A stretch of DNA of 64,000 bases from Simmondsia chinensis (GCA_018398585.1 JAGTTD010000024.1:7902071-7966070), one strand, 5' to 3'; positions 1 through 9,731 are shown, counted from the stretch's first letter. Notes: generated by a model from the sequence alone, not told the origin. Made by a program: numbers and translations.

Positions 1-470
1 TAAACATTTAACTGGACATGGAAAATCAGGGAAAACAGCACCACTGGACCAAAGTTTTATGTTATTGAAAATGAAGGACTGATCTTCAATCTTGAACAAT
101 TGCCAAAAATCTAAAAGATTAAACAGGAATAATATAGATGGCATGTTGATTGGACAAGATCACATCAAACATAATGTGACAGCAGCTCTGTGCATCTACA
201 GTCACCACCCATTACCCAACCACCACCACCACCATCACAAAAAGGTTGTCAAAAGACCCAATGAAAGCCCAAGCATACAGTTCCATAAAAGTTCCACAAC
301 AACAAGAAGTCAATATCACTAGATGAGAAAGCAGGGAGGGGAGAACTAAAGCTCCCATTAAAAATGTCAATATTCATGATTTTTACAAGTGGAAGTCTCA
401 TTTGTTTGAGTGTCTCACCGCATCAGAAGAAAAGCCCAGACATTCAAACTACTATTAAAATTCAAACCAC
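1..470 (-). other. Intron of the zinc-knuckle host gene (partial)
   Basis: This stretch follows the splice donor of the exon at 471-610 and shows no zinc-knuckle coding in any minus-strand frame, so I read it as the first intron continuing past the left edge. It contains a short CCA/CAC-rich microsatellite near 215-240. The plus-strand ORFs here are not supported by any recognisable protein similarity. Confidence 0.6.
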
Positions 471-610
471 CTGAAACCCCGACGCATGTCTCTCCTATAA
501 GGGCCATCACGATGAGAATGGCGCTCAGATCTGATTCTGCGACCTCGGGGACTCCGGCTCCGGCTCCTGCTCCTACTACTCCTACTCCTACTCCTGCTGC
601 GTGAACTCAT
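471..610 (-). CDS. First coding exon of a CCHC zinc-knuckle (CNBP/HEXBP-type) protein, partial
   Basis: Reading the minus strand from the ATG at 610-608 gives 46 codons plus two bases. Residues 2-20 are an SR/RS dipeptide run, followed by SPRGRRIRSER and a stretch ending RRGF. The exon closes with CAG at 473-471 and is followed by GT at 470-469, a consensus donor. The split codon begins AG, so it would give Ser or Arg. This matches the basic N-terminus of plant CCHC zinc-knuckle proteins such as Arabidopsis At1g75560, whose zinc knuckles follow directly; that family binds single-stranded nucleic acid. The zinc knuckles themselves are left of the window, so the identification rests on the N-terminus and the exon boundary. 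It is the only host gene I can support here. An RS-domain splicing factor is the alternative. Confidence 0.72.
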
Positions 611-1440
611 GGTTCAACTTCCTCCTAGCCTCACTGACAACACCTGATCGCCAAAGCCAACAATGCCTCCACCCAGCTCCAATGCTCTCCTGCCAAGAAT
701 ATCCCCATAAATCCACTGATTATCCATTCTTTAGCATTCTACGGTAAATTCCTCATCCAACAAAATCCACATACCGCATTTACAAGGTACAACACTACTA
801 CACCAAATACATACTCACACTTCCCGAGAAAAACACCCCCAAAACAAAATCATACCCCACAAAAATAGCCAGCAAGTCAATATAATATAAGAGCCCGAAA
901 ACTCAGTCAGGCTACAAACCAAACTCAACCACACAAGCAGCCACATCACTCCACATTTATCTTCCATTGAGTTGTATATTAAGAACCACACCTGAATCAT
1001 CCCTTCATAGAATGAAAATGTGTTGGAAGCAATACAAAACATGAGACATAACAACACAAAAACAGGAACACCAGAGTAAACTATCTATCTGAACATAACT
1101 AGAGCATTAAATATAGCTCCTAAAAACAAATGATCTGGCTCCTGGCAGCAAAAACATAGAACAAAACAACGTTTCAATTAGAGGTCCATTCCCCAAATCC
1201 AAGCAAAATATAGCTGCTTGATGTTTAACCCGCCATGAATTACCCAACTCATTTTCCTTCCATGTAAATGGTCAGGATTGAAACTCAATCGAGTTTCTTT
1301 TTGAATGAACAATATTGGCGGATAAGTTTTGTAATATGTATGAACAACTACTCTGTCCTAATAACATATATACATCATAACAGAAGTTGAGGAAACTATT
1401 ATGCCCTAAGCTTTTAATCCTAAAATTTGGTTGAAAATTC
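611..1440 (-). promoter_or_regulatory. 5' leader and upstream region of the zinc-knuckle gene
   Basis: The sequence upstream of the ATG at 610 has no supported coding. It probably holds the 5' UTR, perhaps with a leader intron: an acceptor-like TTCTTGGCAG on the minus strand ends near 695. It is bounded on the right by the LTR at 1441. I cannot place a TATA box or transcription start with confidence. Confidence 0.4.
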
Positions 1441-1793
1441 TGTTAATAGCTGCTAGGGTTAGGGTTTTTGTACTCTAAATTTAGTTGCTTCTGTTTTTAA
1501 AGTTAGTTTGGATTTTTTGCATGTAATTGCCTACATAAGGTTGAGAATGCTCATTGTAAATCATGCTTCTACTCAATTAATGAAATCACCAGTGTTTCTC
1601 CCAAATTTTCTCCCTCAACCTCTCTCGCTTCTCTTCTCCCTCAACTCTAATTCTCTCTCCCTCGCTGTGTAATTCTGTAGATTTCACCTCAATTTTTTGT
1701 TCTCCCCCTCTCTTTTCTGGTTTTCTATAAAAAGATCCCCATTTCCGGAAGAAATTGTTGAGTTTTGGCCTAGGTATTTACTTGGTCATAACA
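1441..1793 (+). repeat. 5' LTR of Ty3/gypsy element 1
   Basis: The segment begins TGTTA and ends TAACA, a matched terminal inverted pair, and is immediately followed by a degenerate primer-binding site. It contains the CT-rich leader-like sequence usual near LTR 3' ends. I found no second copy in the window, so the start rests on the TG...CA ends only. Confidence 0.6.
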
Positions 1794-1796
1794 AGG

Positions 1797-1808
1797 TGAT
1801 ATCAAAGC
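1797..1808 (+). promoter_or_regulatory. tRNA-Met primer-binding site (degenerate)
   Basis: TGATATCAAAGC differs at two positions from TGGTATCAGAGC, the complement of the plant initiator tRNA-Met 3' end. It lies 3 bases after the LTR end. Confidence 0.65.
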
Positions 1809-1832
1809 TTCGTGCAAACCTCGAAAGCAACA

Positions 1833-2880
1833 ATGGCACCATGAAAACCCCCTGCCACTGCTGAGAGTTGTCTTCCCAAAAAGGTAGAGGACCAAATCGA
1901 GTTCCTGTTCCAAAGGATGATGAGTGTGGGTGCCAAAGATGAACAATCCATGAAAACCATTCAAGAAATTGGCCAAAATCAAGAAAAAGGGTCTAAGGAA
2001 CTTCAAGATTTGAGTCACAAACAAGACCAACGCTTCCAAGTGATAGAGGAGCATGCAGCCAAGGCTGATACGTGGATGGAACGGGTGGAATCGAGGGCCC
2101 AACAGACTGATGCCCGGTTGCAAACGTTGAGGGAAAGAATCTTGGAATGCAAACAGAAAACAAAGGTAATTAGACTTAACCAAACTACTAGGCCTCCTAT
2201 TTTGCCTAATCCTAACCATAGTTCCTCTTGTGACACTCAAGTTGATGAAAATGTGGTTTCTAATGCAAACACACGTGGAGAAAGGAATATGGTTGATCAT
2301 TCGGATAATGAATCCCCTCCTCCTAGAAGAAATGACTTTAGAAATGTTAGAAATCAAAACCAATATAGGAAGCAACATGGAATTAAGAAGCCTAACCAAA
2401 AATATGATTTTCCCCAATTTGATTCAACTAACCCAAGTGGTTTGGCAACTAGGTGTGATAAATATTTTACTCTCTTTGAGATGTCGGATCAAGAAAAGTG
2501 GGAAATCCTTAGTATACATCTACATGGTGATATTGGAACTTGGTGTGAAAGTTTTCTTCAATTAAGGGTTGATGTTCAATGGGATTATTTTGTTGAAAGA
2601 CTTTGCAAACGTTTTGGAGATACAAAAAGTGATGATGTAATGGATGATTAACAAACTTCAACAAAAAGGCCCATTGATTGAATATCAAGCAAAGTTTGAG
2701 GGGCTAAATGCCTATACGGTTATGTCTAACCCACAACTTCATGAATCTTATTGTTTCAAGTCACTTAAGTGGCTTAAGATAGGAAATCAAACATTCGGTT
2801 AAGATGTTTAGGCCACAAGCCTTGGATGATGCATTTGAGATGGCTAATCTCTAGATCTTACACATCCCCAATTGTATAAG
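1833..2880 (+). pseudogene. gag of Ty3/gypsy element 1 (N-terminal and central part)
   Basis: The ATG at 1833 lies 25 bases after the PBS but meets TGA at codon 4. The same frame is then open to 2651, with a Gln/Glu/Lys-rich coiled-coil-like N-terminus. The capsid segment starts around FPQFDSTNPSG, then KYFTLFEMSDQEK and WDYFVERLCKRFG, the Retrotrans_gag pattern of plant Ty3/gypsy elements. After the stop at 2651 the similarity continues in another frame (GPLIEYQAKFEGL) to about 2880 with further stops. It would encode the structural capsid protein and is not functional now. It is split from its zinc knuckle by the insertion at about 2890-5690. Confidence 0.8.
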
Positions 2881-2889
2881 GCACCCTAT

Positions 2890-3217
2890 GATAGTACCAT
2901 AATTGCAGGAAACTTTGCAAGTGCTAACGTTTCACACTCCTGAAACGCGATTCGGCATTTCAAACTCAGATTCACATTTCCCACGCATATCAAACTTGAC
3001 GGAAACACAATTCAAACAATCACTGAATCATAGGAGATACTTTTTTAAATGATTTGTTAACCAATTATATCATTCAATTTAAAAAATGATTGAATTGTAT
3101 GGACATTTTGGAGTCAATTTTTTTTTTTTTTAATCTTATTCATTGGGATGCTTAATTTTTCTTAACTATTGCTTAATATTGACTTTGTTTTAATATGAAT
3201 ACTTTAATAGCTCAATT
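2890..3217. other. Unassigned AT-rich segment between gag and the LINE
   Basis: The gag similarity ends near 2930 and resumes near 5690, so this stretch, together with the LINE, is probably one older insertion into which the LINE jumped. I see no terminal repeats or ORFs. It contains a poly-T run near 3119-3132. Confidence 0.4.
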
Positions 3218-3249
3218 TTATACTTGCCCCCCTTCACATCCCTCCAACG

Positions 3250-5280
3250 GGTAGAGGCTGAACTCGGTTGGGATTTGGAGGAAGATATAAACGATATGTG
3301 GGACCAATTGGCCAGAAGATCAGAGGCTTGGCATGCGAAGTTCTAGGCGTGTCAAAAGCTGGGGCACCAAACAACAGAGAGTCCTGGTGGTGGTGCAAGA
3401 AGGTCCAAGAAAAGATTAAGAGTGAGATCGAAGTGGAGATGAGGACAAGAAACACTAGTATAAGCAAACCAAGAAAGAAAGCAAAGATAGCAGTCAGGGA
3501 AGCACAAGCCAAAGTCTACGAGGATTTCTACAAAAGGCTGGATACCAAGGAGGGAGTTAGGGACCTCTATAAAATCGCTAAAGCAAGAGAAAGGAAGACT
3601 AGGGACTTGGATCGAGTAAAGTGCATAAAAGGGGAGGATGGATAGGTGCTCGTGGATGAGCAACAAATTAAGGCTAGGTGGAAAGCCTACTTCCACAATT
3701 TGTTCAATGAATAAGAGGATACAAATATATCCCTAGATGAACTCCATGCATTTGAGGAGCGCCTGAACTATAGGGGTAAAGCAATTCGCCCAAATGGAAT
3801 ACCCATAAAGGCATGGAAATGTTTTGGAGTGAAGCGCATCAGTTGGTCGACTAAACTATTTAACCAAATCCTTCTAGGGAAGAAGATGCTTGATGAGTGA
3901 AGGAAGAACACAATAATCCCGATCTATAAGAACAAATGCGACATCCAAAGTTGCGCCAACAATCGGGGTATCAAATTAATGTGCCACACTCTGAAGCTGT
4001 GGGAATGGTTCATAGAAAGAAGGGTACGACAACAAATAGAGGTGTTTGAGAACAAATTTGGATTTAGGCCTGGCAGATCGACAATAGAAGCTATCCATCT
4101 CTTAAGGCGGACGATAGAGCACTACAGGGATAGACAAAAGGATCTCCACATGTCTTCATTGATTTGGAGAAGGCATATTATAGGGTGCCTGGAGAGGTCC
4201 TATGGAGGGTTTTAGAGAAGAAACGCACCCGGTGTCCTATATCCGAGCCATTAGAGATATGTACGAGGATGGACAAACCAATGTGCGCACAGCGAAAGGG
4301 GAGACAAACGCTTTCCCTATTACAGTTGGGTTCACCAAGGATCTGCGTTGAATCCCTTTCTGTTCATTCTAGTCATAGACGAGCTCACTAGGCACATCCA
4401 AGGGGGCGTGCCTTGGTGCATGCGTTTTGCAGATGACATAGTTCTGGTGGGAGAATTTTGAGAAGAGGTAAATGAGAAGCTGAAACTTTGGAAAAGGGCT
4501 TTAGAATCGAGAGGCCTACGACTTAGCAGATCCAAGACCGTGTATATGGAACTCAAGTTCTGTATATCCAATTCTCTCTCGCTACGTTCCTCAAAAAATC
4601 CGATTCGTGCGGATTCTTCCCCCAACTACCCCTAACAAGCCTAGCATAGAAGACGTCAACATTGGATCAGAGTGCATACTGAAAAAGGAGTGTTTTAGAT
4701 ACTTGGGTTCCATGGTACAATAGGACAATGAAGTTGATGAGGATGTCAACAATTGTATTAAAGTAGGCTGGCATAAATGAAGGATAACCTTTGCAATACT
4801 TTGCCATAGACAGTTTCCATTAAAGTTAAAGGGAAAATACTATAAGACGGTAGTGAGACCAGCTATGTCTTATAGTGCCGAGTGTTTGGCAAATGAAGTG
4901 GCATCATACACAAAAGCTGAAGGTGGCGGAGATGAGGATGTTGCGGTGGATGTGTGAACACACGACGAATGATAGGATTAGAAATGACGTCATAAGAAAC
5001 AAATTGAGAGTGGCCCTAGTGGAGAACAAATTGAGGGAGAAACGTTTGCGATGGTTCGGGCATGTTAGGAGGAGATCGACCAACGCCCCTATTAAGAGAT
5101 GCAAATAAATCCATACTACGCTCGAGGAGAAGGGAAGATGGAGAGGTAGGCCAAAGAAGAGATGGATGGAGATGATCCGACATGACCTCACCCACCTAAA
5201 TCTACACGAGGAGATGGCTTTAGATAGAGCTTAGTGGAGGGCTAGTATTGGGATAGTCGATGTAACGGTTTAGAATAGAG
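3250..5280 (+). pseudogene. RTE LINE reverse transcriptase ORF (degenerate)
   Basis: The first block (3268-3645) reads through WWWCKKVQEKIK and YKRLDTKEGVRDLYKIAKAR, the conserved segment before RT in plant RTE-type LINEs. RT core pieces follow: NNRGIKLMCHTLKLWEWF, FGFRPGRSTIEAIHLLRR, and the catalytic FADD box at 4426-4437. The C-terminal region (4875-5200) carries [19 protein letters not shown] and [10 protein letters not shown], then a GRPKKRW segment, a C-terminal signature of the RTE clade. The reading frame changes several times and has stops (for example at 3643 and 3895), so the copy cannot make active enzyme. A segment near 4560-4650 departs from the usual RTE reading and may be a small indel cluster. 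Confidence 0.85.
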
Positions 5281-5499
5281 GAGCATAATTTAGCTAACAT
5301 TGGTGCCCTTAAGCTTATATGTCTGCTTGTTTCATTTACTTGATATGGCTGTGAGGAGTTTTATTGCTTATTAATGCTTTATGCTTTCTATTTGCTTGCT
5401 CTGTGCTCTGTGCTCCGTGCCGTTGTTTATATGCTCTCATGATCTTATGCTATTACGCTTTGAGGCTTTTGTTGCCTTTTTGCTTTCTGCTTCTATGCT

Positions 5500-5621
5500 T
5501 TCCAGGTTGAAGGTCCTCAGACACACCCTAAAGGACCAAGGCCGAGTACACCCCCCCCCCCCCTGAGGCCCCTGCATATGCGGGAGCCCTCGAGGCACTG
5601 GGCTTGTTGTTGTTGCTGCTG
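5500..5621 (+). repeat. 3' tail of the RTE LINE, shared with the SINE family
   Basis: The end of the LINE contains gcatatgcgggagccc, gaggcactgggc and (TTG)n. The same order is found in the SINE tails at 7181-7276 (inverted), 7662-7897, 8473-8620 (inverted), 11314-11504 and 62572-62817. SINEs that share a LINE's 3' end are generally thought to borrow that LINE's enzyme. Confidence 0.8.
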
Positions 5622-5722
5622 CTTTAATAGCTCAATTGATGACCCTACATTAATTAGTTTTGTATATCTAATACACAGTACTATAAGTGCTCCTCCACGC
5701 TCCTAACCTCAGAAACTTCTAT

Positions 5723-6660
5723 GACTGCCCACTCCCCATTCCCACTTCCGTTTCCGCTCCCGCTTCGTGCAACTATGGATAGTTCTACCTACAAAAAAAC
5801 ACAAAACTCTAATTCTAGTACATCTTTTTCATCTAAAAATGCACCCAGTCAAACCAGAAACACTGGTCTTACGCAGCAGAAACCATCCCAAACAGCAAAC
5901 CCGAGAGCTCTTACTTCTGGCAGTGTCACGGTTGGATCCTCTAACCCCAATTCCAAGCCCTAATGACCAAGAGAGGAACCCTCCTTTATGCTTTAGATGT
6001 AATGGAAGGTATTTTCCTGGGCATGTTTGCCAAGGAAGAAACTACTTGCCATTACAGCTGAGGAAACTAACCAAGAACCTACCACTAGTGATGTTAATGA
6101 TGATGTTAAGGATGAACCTATTGTAAACACATGGGTAGAAGAGGATGTGGATGATATGACCATCTCTACAATGGCCATGAATGGTGACAAAGATCATAGA
6201 ACCATTAGACTTAAAGCTCATATGCGAAAAAAGAAAGAAATTTCAGTCCTTATTGATAGTGGGAGCACCCATGGTTTTGTGGATCCAAAGATTGTAAAAT
6301 CTAGTGGGTTGTCTTTCAAATGCATCTTCTCTCCCTGTCCCAGCAACAAATTGAAGTAAATTAGTCACCCAAACAAGATGTAAAGGATTCACTTGGGATA
6401 TGCAAGGACATACTTTCCAATATAACTTTACAGTCTTAAGCTTAGGTAGCAAATAGAAGTAAATTAGTCACCAAACAATATGTATATGATTCACTTGGGA
6501 TATGCAAGGACATACTTTCAAATATAACTTTGGAGTCTTAAGCTTAGGTGGGTGTGACTTGCTTTTAGGAGTAGATTGGATGAAGATGCGCAACCCGATC
6601 AAGTTGGACTTTGTTTCGAGATTTATTGAGTAGGTTCTTTTAAGGAGAGCCGAACTCAAG
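5723..6660 (+). pseudogene. gag zinc knuckle and aspartic protease of Ty3/gypsy element 1
   Basis: A Pro/Ser/Thr-rich linker leads to a zinc knuckle starting at 5989 with the spacing C-x2-C-x7-H-x-C (CFRCNGRYFPGHVC). After an acidic linker comes the protease active site IDSGSTHGFVD, with DSG at 6255-6263. The protease end reads GCDLLLGVDWMKMRNPIKLDF near 6550-6620. Two or more frame changes and the 103-bp tandem duplication at 6353-6549 break it. The role would be nucleic-acid binding by gag and polyprotein maturation. It is contiguous in origin with the gag at 1833-2880 and the RT at 7985-8736. Confidence 0.82.
6353..6549 (+). repeat. Tandem duplication, two units of 103 bp, inside the protease region
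   Basis: The unit starting gaagtaaattagtcacc at 6353 recurs at 6456. Both units contain cacttgggatatgcaagg and end in gtcttaagcttaggt. The second unit stops at about 6549, where the original reading continues. The unit length is not a multiple of three, so it shifts the frame. Confidence 0.85.
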
Positions 6661-7650
6661 CTCTTGATGAGAAAGGAAACGGGACCCAGTCAGGTGTAAC
6701 ATGTAAAATGAACAAACGGTTAGAGGGACCCGCAGGTTTAGCTTGCGGGGGACCCCTTCAATGCTTAAGTTAGTACATATTTGAAAAGTAATAACAAGAA
6801 TAAATAATAAACAAATAAATGTAGTAAAATACTTAGCTTAGGTTGAGTAGAGAAGCTAGAAGACCGAGAAAACAAGGAGAGAGAGAGATGATCCAGGGAG
6901 AGAGATCAAGAGAGGAGAGAAAGAGAGATCTCGAGAGTTAGAGAGATGAAGCTGTGGGTAGACGTGGCCATGGGCCGGGGCCCAATGAACTCGGCCTTAC
7001 CCTTTTTCTTTTTAAAATATATATATATATATATATATATAAATAATATAACATACAATACAATCATAATAGTGCCTTATATAATTACAAATATATTTTA
7101 TAAAATGAAATGTAATATAACTTGTTGAAAAAATACAACTATCATAATATAATAGTACGTTATCAAATTAAAAATATATAACAACAACAACAGCCCAGTG
7201 CCTCAAAGGGCTCCCGCATCAGCAGGGTCTGAGGGGGTAGATGTACGCAGCCTTCCCCCTTCCGGGGTTGCCCTGATATCAAATTACAAATATATATTAC
7301 AAAATTAAATGTATTATAATTTATTAAAAAAATACAATTATAACAATATAAATACAAAATACAACCATAAAATAAGCTATAATGCCCAAACAGGCACTAA
7401 ATATTGGGGGCAAAAGCCCCCAATGGGCCGGGTAAGATCGAGAGAGACAGAAGGGTGAAGCGGTGGTGAGAGGGCCCCCAAAAAAAGAACAGTGGATTTT
7501 TTTTTGGGGGGGAGGGGGGTGGATATATATTATATATATATATATATTTAATTAGGCTTATGTTATAGATGTTTAATTTACGTCCAGTATTTTAGTGTCC
7601 AATTCTATATATTGGCAACTCACTAGTACCCAATTTAATATAGTAACATG
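6661..7650. other. Unclassified insertion between protease and RT of Ty3/gypsy element 1
   Basis: The stretch contains a GC-rich near-palindrome (gacccgcagg with cttgcggggg, 6727-6757), a GA-rich purine tract (6875-6950), an (AT)n run at 7018-7040, the inverted SINE at 7181-7276, and another AT run near 7525-7550. No recognisable coding sequence is present. The repeated words near 7917-7965 (taatagcagact) may mark its right boundary. It is probably a non-coding retroelement remnant. Confidence 0.4.
7181..7276 (-). mobile_element. 5'-truncated SINE tail, minus orientation
   Basis: On the plus strand it reads (AAC)n, then cccagtgcctc, ggctcccgc and the C-rich block, which is the reverse complement of the SINE tail. 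It is flanked by a 20-bp target duplication with one mismatch: tatcaaattaaaaatatata at 7161-7180 and its copy at 7277-7296. Only the last ~95 bases of the SINE are present. The flanking duplication shows that it inserted as a truncated unit. Confidence 0.85.
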
Positions 7651-7661
7651 ATTACATTCTT

Positions 7662-7897
7662 CGACCTAAGAGGGTACCAACATGCAAGCACCGAATCCCA
7701 ACACCGAAGTTAAGCGTGCTTGGGCGAAAGTAGTACCAAGATGGGTGACCTCCTGGGAAGTCCTCGAGTTGCACCCCTCAGGTTGGGGGTTCTCGGAAAC
7801 AGCCTCCCTTCAGGACCCCGAAGGGGGAAGGCTGCATACATCCACTATCCCAGACCCTGCTGAGGCGGGAGCCCTTCGGGCACTGGGAATGTTGCTT
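7662..7897 (+). mobile_element. Full-length SINE with a 5S rRNA-derived head (236 bp)
   Basis: It is flanked by attacattctt at 7651-7661 and 7898-7908. About 7669-7781 follows 5S rRNA over nearly its whole length, including the internal promoter words aagttaagcgtgcttgggcg (A box) and gatgggtgacctcctgggaa (C box), and ends gttgcacccct. The body and tail are Au-SINE-like: ggaaacagcctccctt, aaggctgcatacatcc, agaccctgctgaggcggg, cactggg. The 5S part is known to bind TFIIIA and to recruit RNA polymerase III. No protein is encoded. Confidence 0.85.
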
Positions 7898-7984
7898 ATT
7901 ACATTCTTCCCCAACAATTAATAGCAGACTAACTATTCCCTAACAGGTTAATAGCAGACTGACTATTTTTACCCCCAACAGACT

Positions 7985-8736
7985 TCATTAATTTGAAACT
8001 AACAATTCAAAAAGATGGAGAAAAGTTTTCTTTGCAGTGAATTCTAGGTGATCCCTCTCTTAAATGGATTGTAGGTGACAAGCTCAAGAAAACAATGGAG
8101 AAGGCATCGAGTTATTGGCTTGGACAGATTTCTTGCATCGAAAATGAGCCTCTGCATGCTAGTTTGCTCACTTACCCATCTGATTTACAGAAGTTATCAC
8201 ATAAGTTTAATGATGTGTTTGATGAACCATCTAGTCTTCCACCCCACGTACTTAAGACCATGCTATACCTCTCAAATCTAGTGCTCAACTGGTTAATCTA
8301 AGACCCTATAGACACCCATATTATCATAAAGTGAAATCGAGAGGCATGTTACTGATTCGCTAAATAGTTCTTTTGTACAACCTAGCCAAAGTCCTTTGCT
8401 TCACCTGTTATTTTACTGATGAAGAAGGATGGAACTACTAGGATGTGTATAGACTATAGGGAACTTAATGATCTACAACAACAACAACAACCGCCTAGTG
8501 CCTCAATGGGCTCCCACACAGGCAGGGTCTGGGGGGTAGATGTATGTAGCCTTCCCCCTTCCGGGGGCTGCCCAGAAGGGAGGCTGTTTCCTAGGACCCC
8601 CAACCTGAAAAGCTTGTCAGTGTCAGTGCAATCTGGCAGCCTCATAACAATTGATGACCTCCTTGATGAATTGCATGGTTCGAAGGTCTTTTCTAAGATT
8701 GATCTTAGGCAAGGCTATCATCAAGTTAAGATGAAG
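7985..8736 (+). pseudogene. Reverse transcriptase N-terminal half of Ty3/gypsy element 1, interrupted by a SINE
   Basis: Readable segments in order are LSHKFNDVFDEPSSLPPH (near 8190), LRPYRHPYYHKVE, then MKKDGTTRMCIDYRELNDL at 8419-8475, the conserved start of RT. The SINE at 8473-8620 follows, then IDDLLDELHGSKVFSKIDL and RQGYHQVKMK up to 8736, which holds the first catalytic Asp motif. Sequence after 8736 is unrelated AT-rich DNA, so the YxDD box, RNase H and integrase are absent. Frameshifts occur near 8280-8340. Confidence 0.85.
8473..8620 (-). mobile_element. SINE body and tail, minus orientation, inside RT
   Basis: The plus strand shows (AAC)n at 8476-8490, agtgcctcaatgggctcccac, the C-rich block, and gaagggaggctgtttcctagg ending near caacctgaaaag. 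Read on the minus strand this is the SINE body (caggttgggggtcct, ggaaacagcctccctt) and tail without the 5S head. I could not recognise a clean target duplication, and a few RT codons appear to be lost at the site. Confidence 0.75.
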
Positions 8737-9170
8737 TAAAATAAAGTTAAAATATAAAAAATAAGCATATATTATAAACGAACTTACTTTATTAGTTTGA
8801 AGTAAAACAAAGTTAATTAAGTGTTATATAATTTCAAGAAACTTAAATTAGTTTAGTTTTATGTTTTAACTTTAATATAACATTCGATTAGCAGAATCTA
8901 TCTTAAAAACTCTCATGATTATTATGACATAAAATGACACATATATGTTACATGATAATATTTTTACCATGTTTAATTATATTTCTTATTTATACTTATA
9001 TAAGTAAAGGTCTTATTAATATTCTTTTGAATTATATAACTGATATTAATACGAAAAATAATTATAATATACATTTAATAGAATCTTACGATTCTCGATT
9101 CGATTCTACGATTCCGATTCTAAAAGCCCCCTACCGATTCTAAGTAGAATCCCGATTTTAACAACCTTGG
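8737..9170. other. AT-rich segment with a possible hAT-like terminus
   Basis: No coding sequence. The right end, read on the minus strand from 9170, is caaggttgttaaaatcggg followed by repeated gaatcg words (9075-9150), resembling the end of a hAT-type element. It abuts the point where the Tat-type ORF at 9171-9731 is cut. The opposite terminus was not found. Confidence 0.35.
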
Positions 9171-9731
9171 TCTTGCCACGTACTTAGCAATAAGAGTAGC
9201 ACTAGAAGATAAAGTCGAGTTCATCTTAACTAAGACTCTATTAGTTTCTCTATGAAGCCTTTCATTCATTGAGGTCCCAACGTCATTGATCACGGCTCTC
9301 ATGGTGGCAGAGTTTTCACGCTGGGCCGCTAGAGTTCGTTCTGTTTCAACACTTTGTTTCTCAAAGGCTTCTTTCATGGCTTGTTGAACCCTTTGGTCCA
9401 TGATTTCTAAACGACGTTTGAGCATGGCCATAAAACTCTTTCGAGAATAGCCATCAACCCCAATACGCTCGTCTTTTGGGATGTCTTCATCACCAATGCT
9501 TTCTTCGCCGCGGGTGTGACTAGTTTCATCCCCTCGTGACACAGGGCATTGTTCAAGAGGGTGCTCAAGTGGGGACCCAATCAAGGCTAGGCTTTCTAGT
9601 TCCTGATGCTCAAGAGCAATCGATCTCCTGGTTCTAATCATTGGTGTATGGTCTGAGAATACGCTGTGGTAATCCATGATGGAATTGAAGACAATGAAGT
9701 CTTGCATTAAGTCACCCATTATGGTCGCCAA
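9171..9731 (-). pseudogene. First ORF of the Tat-type element (upstream of gag), 3'-truncated
   Basis: The frame starts at ATG 9731 (or the ATG at codon 5, MGDLMQDF) and is open for about 187 codons before running into foreign sequence. The N-terminal part is acidic and Ser/Glu-rich. Then SRKSFMAMLKRRLEIMDQRV and MNERLHRETNRVLVKMNSTL form a predicted coiled coil. The same protein segment is recognisable at 37935-38060 and 40872-41080, so it belongs to the Tat-type family present three times here. It has no enzymatic motif; in this lineage it lies just before gag. This is the best-preserved of the three copies. Confidence 0.7.

Larger units (their letters stand above)
3218..5621 (+). mobile_element. 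RTE-clade LINE, 5'-truncated
   Basis: The element is flanked by a perfect 16-bp target duplication, ctttaatagctcaatt, at 3202-3217 and 5622-5637. It starts inside the linker between endonuclease and RT, so the endonuclease is missing; 5' truncation is typical of target-primed reverse transcription. It ends in a (TTG/CTG)-rich tail rather than poly-A, as RTE elements do. Its last ~120 bases share a motif with the SINEs in this window (gcgggagccc, gaggcactggg). A 13-C run lies at 5551-5563. Confidence 0.88.
1441..8736 (+). mobile_element. Ty3/gypsy retrotransposon 1, fragmented by nested insertions
   Basis: The order is LTR (1441-1793), PBS (1797-1808), gag (1833-2880), gag zinc knuckle and protease (5723-6660) and RT (7985-8736), all on the plus strand. 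Between them sit an RTE LINE (3218-5621), an unclassified insertion with two SINEs (6700-7980) and a SINE inside RT (8473-8620). RT stops after the HQVKMK segment at 8736. RNase H, integrase and a matching 3' LTR are not visible, so the element is a truncated relic. Stop codons and frameshifts are present throughout. Confidence 0.8.

Noticed and set aside
92..322. 76-codon ORF with a poly-His stretch
   Set aside because: It comes from a CAC-type microsatellite in the intron of the host gene.
410..604. 64-codon ORF ending in a Pro/Thr/Ala repeat on the plus strand
   Set aside because: It is the antisense shadow of the SR-rich host exon at 471-610.
1770..2417. 215-codon minus-strand ORF opposite gypsy gag
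   Set aside because: It is an antisense shadow of the gag frame, which has clear capsid motifs.
6727..6757. Rho-independent-like hairpin (gacccgcagg/cttgcggggg)
   Set aside because: Bacterial-type terminators have no meaning in this plant nuclear context; it is probably part of a retroelement leader.
7669..7781. A functional 5S rRNA gene
   Set aside because: It is fused to a SINE body, sits within one target duplication together with that body, has several substitutions and lacks tandem 5S neighbours and a terminator.
7682..7921. 79-codon ORF starting in the 5S-like sequence
   Set aside because: It lies wholly in the SINE and its flank; SINEs are non-coding.
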